Assembly (NCBI GenBank): GCA_025765615.1
Contig: JAIVFJ010000041.1
Location: 248,001 to 312,000, forward strand
Origin: Zopfochytrium polystomum
Taxonomy: Eukaryota > Chytridiomycota > Chytridiomycetes > Chytridiales > Chytridiaceae
Length of the DNA: 64,000 nucleotides
Direction: 5' to 3'
The notes below the pieces were generated by a model. The model was not told the DNA's origin. It did no database searches and saw nothing but the letters and a program-made list of their open reading frames with translations. Shown here one piece after another: positions 1 through 12,805 of this stretch. How positions within the stretch are numbered: the stretch's first letter is position 1; each line of letters opens with the position of its first letter. Position numbers and translations under genes: made by a program.

Positions 1-3000
1 GAAACGGGTCGCGAGACGGCCGGTCTGGTAGAGACGAGACTCGACGGTCCGATGCCACGACTGGAAAAGGAGGTGACAAGAAACGTAGCAAGAATGCTGA
101 CTCAGACACTAAGGGAGAAGTAGGCGTTAAAAACAAGGCTGGATCAAAGCTTCGGCGGTCGTCGTCGTCATCCTCTGAGGGTTCTTCGTCTGCCCGCTCT
201 TCTTCCTCGCTTTCTACCATCGGCGACTTGGACGACGAAAATGAGGGCGAAGAGGAGAATGGTGGCGACAGCAATCCTTCAGATTCCGATGGGGACGATG
301 GAGGCAGCAAGTCAAAAAAGCATCACCACCATTCACATCCGCAGCCCTCCTCATCCTCAGCAAAGGTAAAGCGGCCAGGAGACGCAGCTGACGAGTGGAA
401 GCGGCGACAAATAGAGGAACTCGAGCGGATTGCGAAGGGTCGGAAGGAATTATCGGCTCTGTCTCATTCATCCTCTGACAAGCTGCGCAAACCGAAACCT
501 TCGCCTTCAATGGCATCATCATCTTCGTCATCATCTCTCTCGCACCAAAGCGGTCCGCACGACGACAATGGTGGAAAGTCAGGAACAAAGACGAAGAGGG
601 ATTCCAACGATCGAGTTGACGGCAGTTCTAGTTCAAAGCGGAAGCATGGGGACGATGAATCCGACGATGGGTCTGATGCGCACGCTGACAAGCGAGTAAA
701 ACCAAACGACAAGTCGAAGGGGAAGAAGAGTGGGAAAGTTGGTGTGGAGACGCCGACATCTACGAAGCAAGGTAGTAGCGTTGTCGCCACAGGCAACGGC
801 GGTACCAGCAGTAGCAATTCACGGAAATCCAAATCGGCAGCTCCATCCGACCCTGAAATTCTACTCTGTGATCCCAACAGCACCACTGGCCGAAAACGGG
901 GCATCCGACAGTCTGCCATCAACAAGCCGAACCGCAGCGGCCGCACTCCAATATTCAAGTACGCCGGTGCTGGCGACGTCATTGCTGTTTCCGCCCTCAT
1001 CAAGGCTGGCGCTGACGTGAACTTGAGAGATAATGCCGGTTGGACGCCACTGCACGAAGCCTGCCTTGAGGGAAAGAGGGAGGTATGCGAACTCCTCATT
1101 TCGTACGGGGCAGATGTGAACGCTCCCGGATTTGGAGGAGACACTCCTTTGCACGATGCGGTGACGAACGGTCACTTTGAGGTGGTTGACATTCTCTTGT
1201 CTCATGGTGCCGCCCTGATCAGTGCCAACGACAAGGGTGAAACACCGATGGACCTGGCCGCAGACGACGAAGACGACGGGGAGTTTGTTGTGGACGGAGG
1301 CGACGGAGACGAACGTGATGGCGACGGCGAGAGAGGGAGTGCGAGACCGACCCGAGGTAGGACAGCAATGGAAAGGCTGCTTCTTCGGTGGCAGGACATG
1401 ATGGCGCGCGTTCTCGAGGTTGACAGCGAGGGGCAGACAATGCTCCATCGTGCCGCCGGACGCGGCGACCTCAAGGCCGTTCGGCGAGCGCTCCGCTACG
1501 GCGCTCCCATCGATTTCGCAGACAATGCTGGCTGGACCGCGTTGCACGAGGCTTGCGCGAAAGGCCACACGGACGTGATCGCAGAGCTGTGCCGATATGG
1601 AGCGGACGTGAATGCAGTTGCGGGATCGGGTGGGAAGAGCTCTCGCAAGAACAGCACCGCGGACGTCTTCGGTGGTTCGGACGTCTTCGTTGGTTCGGCC
1701 AAGGACGCGGTCGCCCCGGACGGTTCGAACCCGGGCAGTCCCCTCCTTGCTGTTGGCGTTACCCCCGCTGATGGACGCTGCGGGCGGCCGTTACGTCGAC
1801 GCTGTCCGATGCCTTTTGGAGTATGGTGCGGACGCCACACTCGCCGACGCGGACGGAAGGACGGCCGCTGATTACGCTGTCGGAGCGGGAATCTCAGGTT
1901 TGTCCAAGGCTGCGGCTGCTGCTGCCGCCGCCGCCGGCGGAAAGGAGGGCGCTAGCTCGCGGTTGGCGGATATTCGCGAAATGCTGGCCAAACCAAAGTC
2001 GGCATGGGAGCCGCTGAGGAAACCAGAGTTCATGCGGGCTACTCCCGGTGCGATTGGAATGATGGCCAGCATACGTGATCAAGCTGCCGCTGGACGGTTC
2101 AGGTTTGGGACTCATTCTTTATTTTCAACTGCGTTGTTGAATCATATCTGACTCTCGTTCGCCATTCCTTTTTTTTTTTTTTTTTTTTCGTTTTGCAGAA
2201 AACATGCGAGGAAAGGCTCAATTGGATCGGAAACCTCGCTGTCAACGAACCCTACGGGTATGTCACCTCATGATTGTTGATTCCTTTTTTTTTTTTAACG
2301 ATCGTGTTCAAAAATCAAGGATCTGCCGGGTTTTCAGTCGCACGAAGCACCCTTGCGGTGAACGCTGCCACTGCCGCGACTGTGGGGCTTGGCGGACCGA
2401 ACCCGTTCTCGTGGGGCGGACTGGAACCCAGAGACATTGACGGCCCGTTCGCAAGCAAGCGCGATGAGCGGAAGTTCAATGCCATCCTGAAGACAATTAA
2501 AGCCATCGATCAGCCTGCGTCGTCAGCAGCCGGAAGCAGCGGCACCGGACCTGTTGTGTCGGGCAAGGATAAGAAGCTTGCGGAGAAGAGCCGGGATCGG
2601 CGAAGCGAGAGCGGCGGTGAGAGGCAGAAAAAGACTCCAGAAGCGGACCAGGACGATGCTGAAGACGACAGCCGTAAACGCGGGCGTGATCCGCCGAGCG
2701 GCGGCGAATCGAGCGATGAGCAGTCGGGGAAGGAGCAGTCTGCATCCACAGCTGGAGGCAAGAGCGGCGGCAAGAACAGCAGCGGCGGCGGCGGGAGCAG
2801 CAGATCCAAGCGGGCCAAGTCGGAGCCACCAGTAACAGCCTCCGTCGTCGATGGATGAAGATAGCGGCGACGACGGCCTGAAGTCAGCCTTGAAGAAGAA
2901 GGGCGATCGGAGGCAGGAGTCTGGCAAAGGGTCTGCGGCTTATTCCTCGTCTTCTGGAGGCGGAAAGAAGTCCGACAGCACCTAGTACCAGCGCAAAACA

Positions 3001-5200
3001 ATCGAAAACATCGTCGTCCACCTCTTCGAGAGCGCAGGCCTCGGCCGACGGGCGATCGAGCGGAACAGACAGGAAGTCTCCCCTTGCGGCACCTTCCCGC
3101 GTCAAGGAGGAGTCGCTCGCCGGCAACGCGTCGTCAGACCCCGTGCTGGCGTCCTTGATATTTGGGGACGACGCAACTTCGCCTCGCGGGGCGGCTCAGG
3201 CGCCGACAGTAGGAGGGAGACGAGATTCGATGGCGTTGCTGCCGTCCCCGCAGGCAGATTCTCCGGCTTCAGCGCATCCCTTGTCGTCCTCAATATCATC
3301 ATCAGATCCCTCTGCCTTGTCGTTGCCTTCATCATGCCCCACCACCGATAGCGCTGGCGGTGATCGAAGCGGAAAATCCAAACTCAAGACTGAAAAGGAT
3401 AAAGTGCCAAGTGCAGAGTCTGCGAAAAAGTCGAAAGAGGTGGGCTTCCTTTTTCTTTTTTCTTTTTATTCCCTCGTGGTAAGCCTTCACCTGTTTTTTA
3501 ACTCCAGTTTCTAGATTTCGTCAACTATGCGCATGCCCTCGGCCGCAAAGCCTTCAGCCATGGGAAAACAGCGTGGACAAAGTGCTGCCGGACCAGCTTC
3601 GGCAGCCTCGTCTTCAGCTTCGGCTTCTTCCGCCCCTAACAAGAAGAAACCAAAGAAGAAGAATTGGCTTGGCATCTCGGGGTACCAACGAGCTGGCGAA
3701 GAGGCGCCAGTGTCCAGCTCAGCGGTGGTTGAACCAATGGAAGTCTCGTCTCCGCCTCCGTCCACTCAAGCCGCCTCTGGCGCGCAACGCTGTGAAGACA
3801 CGCCAGCGACGCGCGAGTCGAGCGTCTTGTCGTCAAGACAGGCGAGCCCAGAGCGCCGCCCTATCGCCGAAGGGCCCGACGTGGCCATGACTGAAGCCAA
3901 GCTTGAACCAGCAGCGGCGGAACCGGGTGGCCATGTGGATGTGAAAATGGAGGACGTGGTCCTCCAAACCCCAGCCAACGTCGAAGATCCAATGCTCGTC
4001 AAGCATTGGAGGCGGCGGTGCCTCCCACTCTACACCATTCAACTACCCGTTACGCAAGAAAGCTCGCCAAGCGCGCTGGCATTTGCGCATAAAAAGTCGT
4101 TCATGGTGGACCTGCAGGTTGCCCTCTTCATGGGCCTCAAGTCCGGACGGGAAGTCCTCGATCGCTTCCCTCGACTCACGACGCGCGTCGCTTCTCTAAC
4201 GGAGAAGTTGCAGCTGCAAGCGTCGCCTCTCGGGGAGGCCGTTCTGGAATCCATCCTCGATGCCCGTGGCGCGGGACCGGGAACGCTTCCGCCACGGTAC
4301 ATCCGCTGGTACGAGCGACGAGGGAAGCGCGCACTGCGGCTCGATGCGCTGGATATTCAGTTTCTGGATGCGGACGAGGTCGTCGCGGTGTTTCGGGAGG
4401 TCGTGTGCAGCGGCGCCGGCGACAGCGGCGGAGGCGGAGGCGCCAGCGGCTCTGATGACGGGAGGCTGTGGGCGCTTGAGCTGAGAGAGGACGAAGTTGC
4501 GAGCTTGGATTTGCAGGCGTTTGCGGAGGACGGTGGTGACGCCGCTGGAAGTGGAACTGGCGGGGCGAGCGCGGCCGCCTCGGGCTCGGGCACGGTCGCG
4601 AATGATGGGAAGATCGCAGTGACACCGGCGTCGACGCCCCCGCTGCTCCCCGCGGGGTTATCGGCGGGCCCTGCCCTGCCCTCGGCCTCGGCAGTCGGCG
4701 GCTTTGCCGGCCCAGCAGCGCCTTCTGCGGCAACGCCTTGTCCATCGTCAGCGTCCTCGACTCAAGCACCATCCGTCTTCTCCACAGCCTCCTCTGCAGC
4801 TATCGTCGCCGCCGCCACCACTGGCGTTTCGCTCACATCCTCCGCTCCGGCACCAGCCTCCGTCCCCGCCACGTCGTTCCTCGACCCGAGGAAAAAGGCG
4901 TGGCGTGCAATGACGGCGGCAGCGGCCGCGTCGTCTTCGTCGTCGTCATCGTCGGCGGCATCCATGCCGCTCGCTGCCAACGCGACTTCTGCCACACCGG
5001 GGACCGCGCCGAAAACGTCGCCGCCCTCGTCGTCTTCCTCCTCGTCGTTATTGGGCGCAACGACCGCCGTGCCGCCGGCGTATCCTGCTGACCCGCCCGC
5101 CGCCAACGCTGGCGGCGAGTCTGCGGTGGCGGGTCCCAAGGCTGCGGCGGCGGTCGACTACAAGTACGTGCACAAGTTGAAGCGGATTCCGAATGGCTGA
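1..5200 (+). CDS. Ankyrin-repeat nuclear-type protein, Hos4/ANKRD11-like, 5' end outside window, frame-broken
   Basis: The reading frame is open through the left edge, so the start is missing. The order is a Ser/Asp/Lys-rich basic region, two ankyrin blocks (about 915-1255 and 1430-1890, with motifs such as GWTPLHEA and DTPLHDA), a long charged low-complexity stretch, and a conserved C-terminal region (about 3990-4410) before Ala/Ser-rich sequence. Likely exons are 1-2102, 2199-2257, 2320 (or 2338)-3439 and 3515-5200; the 3440-3514 intron is in phase 0. Three +1 frame changes are needed: in the C run at 1762-1766 (inside an ankyrin repeat), between 2836 and 2858, and near 2982-2990. The architecture resembles Set3C subunit Hos4 or animal ANKRD11/12, chromatin corepressor proteins; that assignment is inference. 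The breaks could be consensus errors, decay or programmed shifts. An alternative frame of the 59-nt exon 2199-2257 also reads protein-like. Confidence 0.6.
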
Positions 5201-5598
5201 ATGCTTGGACGAGGAATTGGGCTGGTGGGGGGAGGGGGGTTGTTTGTGTTGTGAGTTGGTTTCACATATTCAATGGGAAGTTAAGGTCTTTACTCCCTTT
5301 TCCACCTTTCGCTTTCCTTCTTTTGAACTTGCTATTCCCTTGTTTTCTCAAAAAAGAAAGAGAAAAAAAAAAAAAAAAAAAAAGCGAAGTGAGCCTTTCT
5401 GTACAACGTTGTCAACAAGCAGCTTCACCCCTCTGTTTTGCGAGTGTCGTCGGGTGTTTAGACTTGTTCTTACGCCCCCCGTTATCTTTCTGATTATTTT
5501 TTTTTTTTTCCTACTTGCTCAACGTTCTCTTTTTTTTTTTTTTTTTCTTTTTTTTTCTTTGCGCTGCTTTCATATTGTCGTTTCATTTTGGCGTCCTC

Positions 5599-5636
<38 letters not shown>

Positions 5637-6120
5637 ATTTTTTTCTTCATTTCGTTTCCTTCCCCTTTATTTCTGTTCGTTTCCTTCCTCGTCCTTTTTT
5701 TTCGTCTCTTGTTTTTTTTTTTTTCTTTTTTTTTTTTTACTTTACTTTACCTTCGATCCTTCTTCGTTCAACACGCGCGAATCTACCGACCTTTTCTCAG
5801 GCATCCATCCAGGCCTTGGAAGTTGCCCCAACTTTTTGCGTCCCCAACGCAACGCATAGCAAAAAGTGCAAAAGAAGAGCTTGTTGGAGAGAAAAAAATG
5901 AAACATTGAAAAAACGTGCAAGAAATTTGACAAGGCGTGCTCTCAAAACTGCGACCCACCCCCGCCGCCCGACTTCGATCGCAGCCATTGCCGTTGATCC
6001 TGTCAGCATCATCATCCAGCATCAAGATCGTCGTCATTTCTGCCATACTAATTGCCGTCAGCCACATCGTCCACAACAGAAGCCATCGTCTCTGTCAGAA
6101 CTCACCACCGCCACCGCCTT
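5201..6120. other. Intergenic, homopolymer-rich
   Basis: This is the 3' flank of the ankyrin gene. It holds many T runs of 10 to about 20 bases and a perfect TTC microsatellite at about 5603-5635. I see no convincing gene. Translations here are poly-Phe artefacts of the T tracts. Confidence 0.7.
5603..5635. repeat. TTC trinucleotide microsatellite
   Basis: About eleven consecutive TTC units lie in a longer pyrimidine-rich stretch in the spacer downstream of the ankyrin gene. It is noncoding. Confidence 0.85.
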
Positions 6121-6460
6121 CGCAATGCTGCAGAAATTGTGCTCAGGGCCCTGGTATAACACAGATAGAATCCTCTCTGGTTGCTAATTTGCCATCTTCA
6201 GGTCTCATTGTTAACCTGTTCAGTCAGTTGCCTCACTACGCAGGAAGGAACGGCTCTGCTCATAAACCTACCATCCCACCTGTTCACTCTGCCCAAAGTT
6301 TTGCTTTTCTGCTAACCCCTCCCCTCTCAGTTACGCAGTCAGAGACTGTTGATATTTTACAGCAGTGTCTGTTAGCGCTCTTGTTGCGCTAGCTGGGATT
6401 GCTTGTGCTATCACAGATCTGTCCTGTTGTCCCTGAGTGTCGGTTCTATCCCCACGCTCA

Positions 6461-6499
6461 CGAATAAGCAGGACTATCAGCCACTCAACTGCTTATTCG
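6461..6499. repeat. Perfect 11-bp inverted repeat (hairpin)
   Basis: The arms CGAATAAGCAG (6461-6471) and CTGCTTATTCG (6489-6499) are exact reverse complements with a 17-base loop. It lies about 340 bases upstream of the transposase-like reading frame, inside the compositionally distinct block. Confidence 0.75.
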
Positions 6500-6838
6500 G
6501 TATATGCCTACTTTTCCTTTCGATTTTTATTCTCTCCGCACTTTTACCTTCTGAAGGAGCAGGTTGCTGTTAGGGTCTGACGCACACTTGCTGCTGAACG
6601 GCCGTAGGTGGGAGTGCTGTTGTCACCTTGCAGAACCAGTGTTGGGGAGGCCAGCACGCTCTAGGGATTTTCTTCTGGTGGATTCTGCAGTGCATCATTG
6701 CACCTTTGAGCATCTGTGACCTCTCCCACAAGCGGAACAGGCAACTGAGAACAATAGAACAAAGGACCTCGCTTCTTTAAGTGAAGCAGGCTGAGCCACA
6801 CACATTTCAGCCACAAAGATATCATCATACCAGCTGCG

Positions 6839-9800
6839 ATGAGGAAAGAACGCAAAACGCGACTCTTCCTGAGAAATGAGAAGAATGCAGTTTGGGTTCG
6901 CATCAAGGGATATCTCTCAGATCCTGGAGGTGCAACTCTACAGCACGAAGGAGTCAATCTCCTTCCAGAAATCGAGATTGATGTTAGCGAGTATGAAAAA
7001 TACAGGCGGAACCAACCTAACTGGGGCACCTCACAGTACTTCCTCCTTAATGGACTCACTGCGATTTTCAAGGGCAAGGACCCTCGTCTGCAAATAACTG
7101 TAGAAATGACTGCCCATGCTGATGTTATAGTTGCCCAGATTACCGATGACTCTGATACAGATTTTGAAAAGTACTTTTGGGCTGCAACTAGTTCTGGAAT
7201 ACGGACCTTGCTCCTGGGACAACTGGGTGGCGGTTTCTTGAAGGGCTTACTCTCTGGTGATGTGCAACACGCTTCACTAGCTATGAATTTATCCAAATTC
7301 GTTCATGAGCACCAGTGGGCAGCTGAAATGGCATTTGTACATGTCCCATACATGAAGCCAGTGAGAATAGATTCAAGGTCATTGGAGACACTGGAGGCAG
7401 ATTTGCGCATCAGAACTCAAGAAGTCAAGTCTTTGAAGGATGAATTGAGGTCATGGAACTCCAGGTGTGCAAAGTGGCACTTGAAAGACTCCTCTGTTCA
7501 AAAACTCCTTGATTTGTACGGCTCTAAAGTCCTTCCGAAAGTCCGTGCAGAAGAGAAAGACGATGCTGTATTGCTTTCTGCAAAGGCTGTTTCATCTGGT
7601 CATTTGGATCTTGGTCGATTCCAGTACAACTTTGTATGCACACAGTTTAAGATGTACACCATCAACAACTTGGTGGGAAAGGCTGCGGCATCACTGTTTT
7701 CAGCACCGGAATGGGCCAAGTGGATCTACATTTACTCCAAATTGAGAATAGTTGTAGTCTCTTCGACTCGCTCAAGGGTGCTGGATTTGCAGGGCTTGAC
7801 TGCAGTGATGAAACCAACACCCCAAGATTTCACCCATCTCAGTTTCAAGGAGATCTCATGATTCCATCAACAAGGGCAATTCGAGCACGTATTAAGTTGA
7901 TGGGGATCTCTTCTGATACAGCTCAAGTAGAGAGGGCTGGTCTTATTGTTGGCTCTGCACATAGGTTGATGCTTGAAGTTCCTGTAAATGTGTCCTTTGT
8001 GGCAGCCCTGGATGATATGACAATTGGTGCACCAGCCCCAGTGTCCTTTAGTCTTTACCGAGGACGTTTCTTCATGCTGCAGACGTTTCAAGCAACACCA
8101 ATAAATGGAGGAAATTCAAGGAAACAAAGACATGTGAGATGGTAAGTTTGTTTTTTTGGAAAGCCTTTGACAAGAATGGTGCTAATTGTTTCCCAGTCGC
8201 TCCGAAGAGCACTTCGAGCTTCTTTGATAAGAATGAATTGCCTCAATAAGCCAGACGACGGATTTCTTGCATGTGGCTGGAGAGATATTCTTGAGTATAC
8301 ACTGGATTTGTCTAAGGAACTCCTGAGAGCTCACACAAGATTGCAGCTTGCATACAACCATGAGTTGCAAGCTTTTGAAAAGACAAAGCAGAACATTGAA
8401 AGATGTGTTTCTCGTCGACGTCAACAGAATCAGCATGCAGAGCCAACACCAGGTCAAAGTAAGACACTTAATGTTCGCAGCCACCGCTTGAGCAAATTGG
8501 GCGGCCTCATGCAAAAAAAGTACCCAGCAGTGCTTGGCCTTTGCGTATACTACTGGCTTTACAATCAATGCCGAAACCAGGAAGCTCGGCTTGGCCTGAC
8601 TGGTCCAGAAGACCATCGTTATGCCCACATTCAATATGACTCAACAGATTTCCTTCCCCAAGGATTCAAATTGCTGTTGAGACAGCTTATTTCAGGCATG
8701 GCAAAATCTATGTGTGCAGTTGAGGCAGCCCTTGTGGATCAGGCTCATTATGTGACAGCCTTGACTGTGACAGACACACAGAATTCTCAGACTTCTGTCT
8801 ACAAAACATATATGACTTCAAGCTCCAGCATTGATCAAACTCGAAAGCACTTTCTTGATGCCTCTCAATCTATGGCAGAACTTGGGATTCCAATAACTAG
8901 CTGGACAACAGATGGAGCAACCGCACAGGTTGCTCACTTTCCTTACAACAATTCAACCCCAAGCTCATTTCTTGCAGTCTCCCGACTTGCACATGCAGCA
9001 TATGCCAAACATACAAAGCTTCGTTCAGGGAAAGACAAAACTTCACGCATTCTTGCTGCTGCAGACCACATCATTGAGAAGGCGTCTGATTACATAAAGG
9101 CTCCTGAGGGTAGATGCCCTGAAGCCCATCTGTCACTTTCTGCATTCCTGGAGAAGGACTTGATACTAAAACACCCTTCGCTGAAGCGAAAGCGAGAATC
9201 AGACTGCCATGATATGCAAACGCAATCTTCTCAACGTCGCAAACTGCTTGATGCAAAAAAGCTAGAGGCTTTGAACAAGGCAGTGACTGAAGACATTGTG
9301 TCAGATTTAGGAGAGCTGGGGGGTCCTTCTACTCAAGCAGACTTAAGGGAAGTGGATGATGATATGGAAATGGAGCTGATACAGGAGCAGTCGAAAGGAC
9401 ACAACAATATCTCAAGCTTCCCAACCCACCAGCTGCATGTGGAGATTGAAGAGAACAACTTTGTTCGAAAATGCAGCTCTTTGGGGTGGCAACTGGATGG
9501 GCCTTCCTGCAATATTGATGATGATCACCTGCAAAAAGTATGGAAGAAGGTCATGTTTTCTGCTCTTTACTACCAGATCTTAATGGATTGTGGCAGCTAC
9601 TGTCTTACTTTCAAAAGATTGAGCACCAGTGCTTGGTCTGGTGGCAACTCAAATCCCACTGCTGAAATTAGACCACTTCTCAGCGTCTGTGCAAGCATTC
9701 ATCCAGGCTGCTCAAACCTAATAACTGCTGATATTGAGCCAACACTCCTACTGCCTGCACAGAATCTTTTTGAAACAACAAGGAATCTCCATTCTGCCAA

Positions 9801-11463
9801 AACTCAGGAGGGTCTTGCAGAACAGGAGGTGAGAGAAGCACTCCATGGCTTCAAAACAGCCAAGAAAGATATATGGAAGAACGCCAAGAAAGTAGCAGCA
9901 GGCTTAATTCAGCAGCACAAAAAGACTCTTCAGTCCCTTACATCAATCATATTGTCTGGCAAGGATTGTCTGAAAATGAATGACAGTGGCTCTGCAGAGA
10001 TGAGGAAATGGATTCAAGTTAGTGAGCACGCTGCAGCAGTTGGCCAAAGAATGGAGTATGAAAAGCTTCGCAGAACCAGCTTTGCTTCTGTTGTGGAAGG
10101 GTTATGTCAAATGGAAGGACTTGCAGACATTTGTAACAAGCTTGCCAATGATTGCACACTGCGAGACCGTCTATGGCACCTCACAGACTATAAAATACTT
10201 AAACTGCAACTTCTGCAGTCAGGAAGTAGGGCAAACCTATCAAAGGAGCTTTTTCTGCTCAAAGACATGAAGAATGACTTTCTTGATGTGGAGGCGACGA
10301 GCCTTGAAGTGAAACACTTTCCTGGACAGGACATTCGGAAAGCCCTTCACATTCCACCAAAGAACCGGCATGATCCATCTGGAGAGCACTTGCTGACCTT
10401 TTTTGAGGACCCAGCTCACCTAAAGTGCAAACGACTGGTCCGAAACTTTCTCAAGCTCAAAGAATTTGCAGATCTCAGCCCCAGCGAAGCGTGGAAACAA
10501 GTAACAGAATCAGATTCAGACTCAAAAATTCTTCCAAGAAAGTGGTGGGATCGTGATGCAATGGATGTTGAGCAAGGACGGCTGGCCTTTAGCAAACCAG
10601 TCATCAAACAGCTTACTGATCTCGGCTATCACAAGGAGCAGAATTTGCAGGCATGATTGCTCGCTTTTATGATGCATTTGACACTCGAGGACTTCCTGAA
10701 AGCGAAAGAATGGCAGTATGTGATGAAGTCATGCAATACTTCCAAGCAAAGCTTGGAAGCGAATTATCATCCCCTCTAACTGCAACAAAGTCACATTTCT
10801 CTGGTCTGAACAGTGAAGTTGTGTGGGGCATCCTAATGAATGCAGCAGCTTTGAAAGCTCTTCTCAAGAATTTGCTGAGCCTACCTGAGAATATTCAGGA
10901 TGCAGAAGATGCAAAGAAAAAGGATGAAGTTCCTTTCCCAGTCTTGAATACTCGCAGCCTTGGAACAAACCCAGTTGAACAAACCTTCAATCATGTGCGG
11001 GAAAAGGATAGGTCTGGCGGATGTGGAAGGAATGATAAATCAAATGCAGAAGAACTCAAGTCATCAGTCAATGCTATACTGGTTGCGGAAAAGTATGTCA
11101 ACATACCCAATGAAAAGCGTGGATTTTCTATTGGAAGAGTATCATCAGGAAAAACCTATATTGATAAGACTGCAGAGGAAGATTTGAGGTCATGGAACAA
11201 TCCTGAACAATCCTGCCTGCCGAAAAGATTTAAGCCATCGGCAGGAGAAAAAACAAACAAAATCTATTCGCACAGACCCATGCGAAATGCCAATCCCAAC
11301 TCCTCGGAGCTTCAGCAAGATGAAAGCTAAAGCTGCAGATTTCTCTCTCTTTCCAGATGATAAGGAGAACACCCTGCCATCTTCAAGCAGCCTGGTCCAC
11401 TTTGATGCCTCACCGCCTTCACAGCGAACTAGGAGTCCCTTTTCAGTTGTGACAAATCCATGA
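6839..11463 (+). pseudogene. Transposase-like protein, multiply frameshifted
   Basis: Consecutive reading-frame segments read as one protein of about 1,500 residues: 6839-~7745 (frame 2), ~7740-~8100 (frame 1), ~8090-8248 (frame 3), ~8249-10656 (frame 1), 10653-~11300 (frame 3), then frame 1 to a stop at 11461-11463. At each junction the meaningful peptide moves frame, so at least five indels are required. An alternative is one short intron at 8142-8196 (GTAAGT to CCCAG). Candidate DDE-like signatures are TTDGATAQVAHF at about 8905-8940, EDPAHLKCKRLVRNFL at about 10410-10455, and NPVEQTFNHVRE at about 10965-11005. The last two echo the second Asp and the Glu contexts of P-element/THAP9 transposases. 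That is a weak inference. I recognise no named family with confidence. Confidence 0.45.
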
Positions 11464-11867
11464 AACCTTTAAACATTTTATATGTTCTATCTTTATCCAA
11501 CTATCTGTTTGGTTCTGGGATGTGTGCTCGGCAAAAGCCCGTGAAGATCGTGTCTTTCACAAATTTTTTTTTTGTCCTTTTCCTTTTCTTTCTCATTTTA
11601 TTGAGAAATAAAAGTAGCCAATCATCACCTGGCGTTGGGCAGTCTTTGAAACTTCCAAGGCCTGTCCCCCAGTCCCCTTCTTGCCTTGCCTGGCCTTCCA
11701 TGCGTGCATGCGGAAACAAGGGCAAGAGTTTTGAACCCGGCCCACCTTGGAACCGAAAAATCAAAAGAAACAGCAACAAAACAAATTGGTGAATGGCACC
11801 GCCCGACACCACCACCCCGTGCAGCCCGCGGGCTCGGTGAGCAGTGGTTGATTGCAAACGGGCCCTT
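11464..11867. other. Spacer between transposon-like element and dispersed repeat
   Basis: This contains an AT-rich tail of the transposon-like block (poly-T at about 11560-11575), then GC-rich sequence from about 11640. No gene was recognised. Confidence 0.5.
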
Positions 11868-12475
11868 GGCCAGACGCGAGGCAAGCACAACCCGCGATTC
11901 CGATCCATACACCGCACGCAACCCCAGATCGCCAACTCTCGTCGCCAACCGGGGGTGGTTCCGACCATCCCATCCCATGGTTATGGCCAATATGACAAGG
12001 GCGATCGATCGCTTCGAGGGGGATGTGGTCGCGAAAACGATCTAGCGCTCTCGGCTCAGCTCACGAGGGACGAGATGGGGGGACTCGTGGATTGGATCTC
12101 TCGTCCACGTGGGAGAGAGAGTCGAAAAAAAAAGGGAAACCCGTAATAAAAACCGACAAACACGAAAAAAAAAAAAAAAAAAAAATGAAGGCAGCCACAA
12201 TTGTCACGAAGCCACCCACACGAATCCACTCATGGCGTCGTTTTTCGACAATAAAATGAAAACCGAAGGCTGCGTGAAACAGTCGGAAAATAGACGGAAA
12301 CAAGCTGACAGAGCGACGGCCCGTCGCGATTTTCGCCGACAACGTGCGGCTGGACTGGTCTACTCCATCGACGACGACACGACGCACCCCCAAGTGACCT
12401 TTTAAGACGCCTCGTCGGTAACATTTCTCATCGAAGCTCGTCATTTTCAACGTTGGTGACTGGCATGCGCCTTCC
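11868..12475 (-). repeat. Dispersed repeat, copy 1 (minus orientation)
   Basis: The reverse complement of this stretch aligns by eye with 20205-21017. Shared blocks include AACGTGGAAAATGACGAGCT-type sequence at one end, GTTGTCGGCGAAAATC in the middle and GGATCGGAATCGCGGGTTGT at the other end, with indels and substitutions between them. Both copies carry T-rich tracts at corresponding places. No coding capacity or terminal repeats were recognised. It could be a MITE, a solo-LTR remnant or another noncoding mobile sequence. Confidence 0.7.
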
Positions 12476-12805
12476 ACCGCGACGAAGGAAGCCTCACCAA
12501 GAGATGACATACTCGCCTGGGTGTGAACCACCTTCCACTACCCTCTACGGACGTCGACCAGATGGATTTGAAGGGGCTCCGTATTGGTGCCAAAGTGACA
12601 AAACCCAGATTGAAGACAATAAGGAAAAAACGGAAAAAAATGGCCCATATGAGCGAACCAGGAAGGGCGGGGTTTGAGTGAATCACAGAAAATGGGAACA
12701 GTCTCTCGAGAGGTAGATTGTATATGCAGAGAAAAAGCTTGAAAGTGAGTCCGGTCTAAAACTTCACCACAGTGAAATATTCGTATCGCAGTGGTGGGGG
12801 CGCTC
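12476..12805. other. Intergenic
   Basis: This short spacer lies between repeat copy 1 and the 3' end of the GH26-like gene. I see nothing recognisable in it. Confidence 0.6.

Larger units (their letters stand above)
6120..11600 (+). mobile_element. Unclassified degenerate DNA-transposon-like element
   Basis: Base composition and codon use change sharply at about 6.1 kb, from GC-rich host DNA to AT-richer sequence, and change back after about 11.6 kb. The interior is nearly all one long intron-poor coding region (6839-11463). Its C-terminal half has DDE/RNase-H-like features (see the pseudogene entry). I could not find terminal inverted repeats or a target-site duplication by eye, so both boundaries are approximate. 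A perfect 11-bp hairpin lies at 6461-6499. The inner coding region is broken several times, which suggests a dead or non-autonomous copy. Confidence 0.5.

Noticed and set aside
4640..4670. CCCCCGCTG in the ankyrin gene's last exon as another frameshift site
   Set aside because: Here the run is read in frame (CCC CCG CTG) without any break, so the motif alone does not force a shift.
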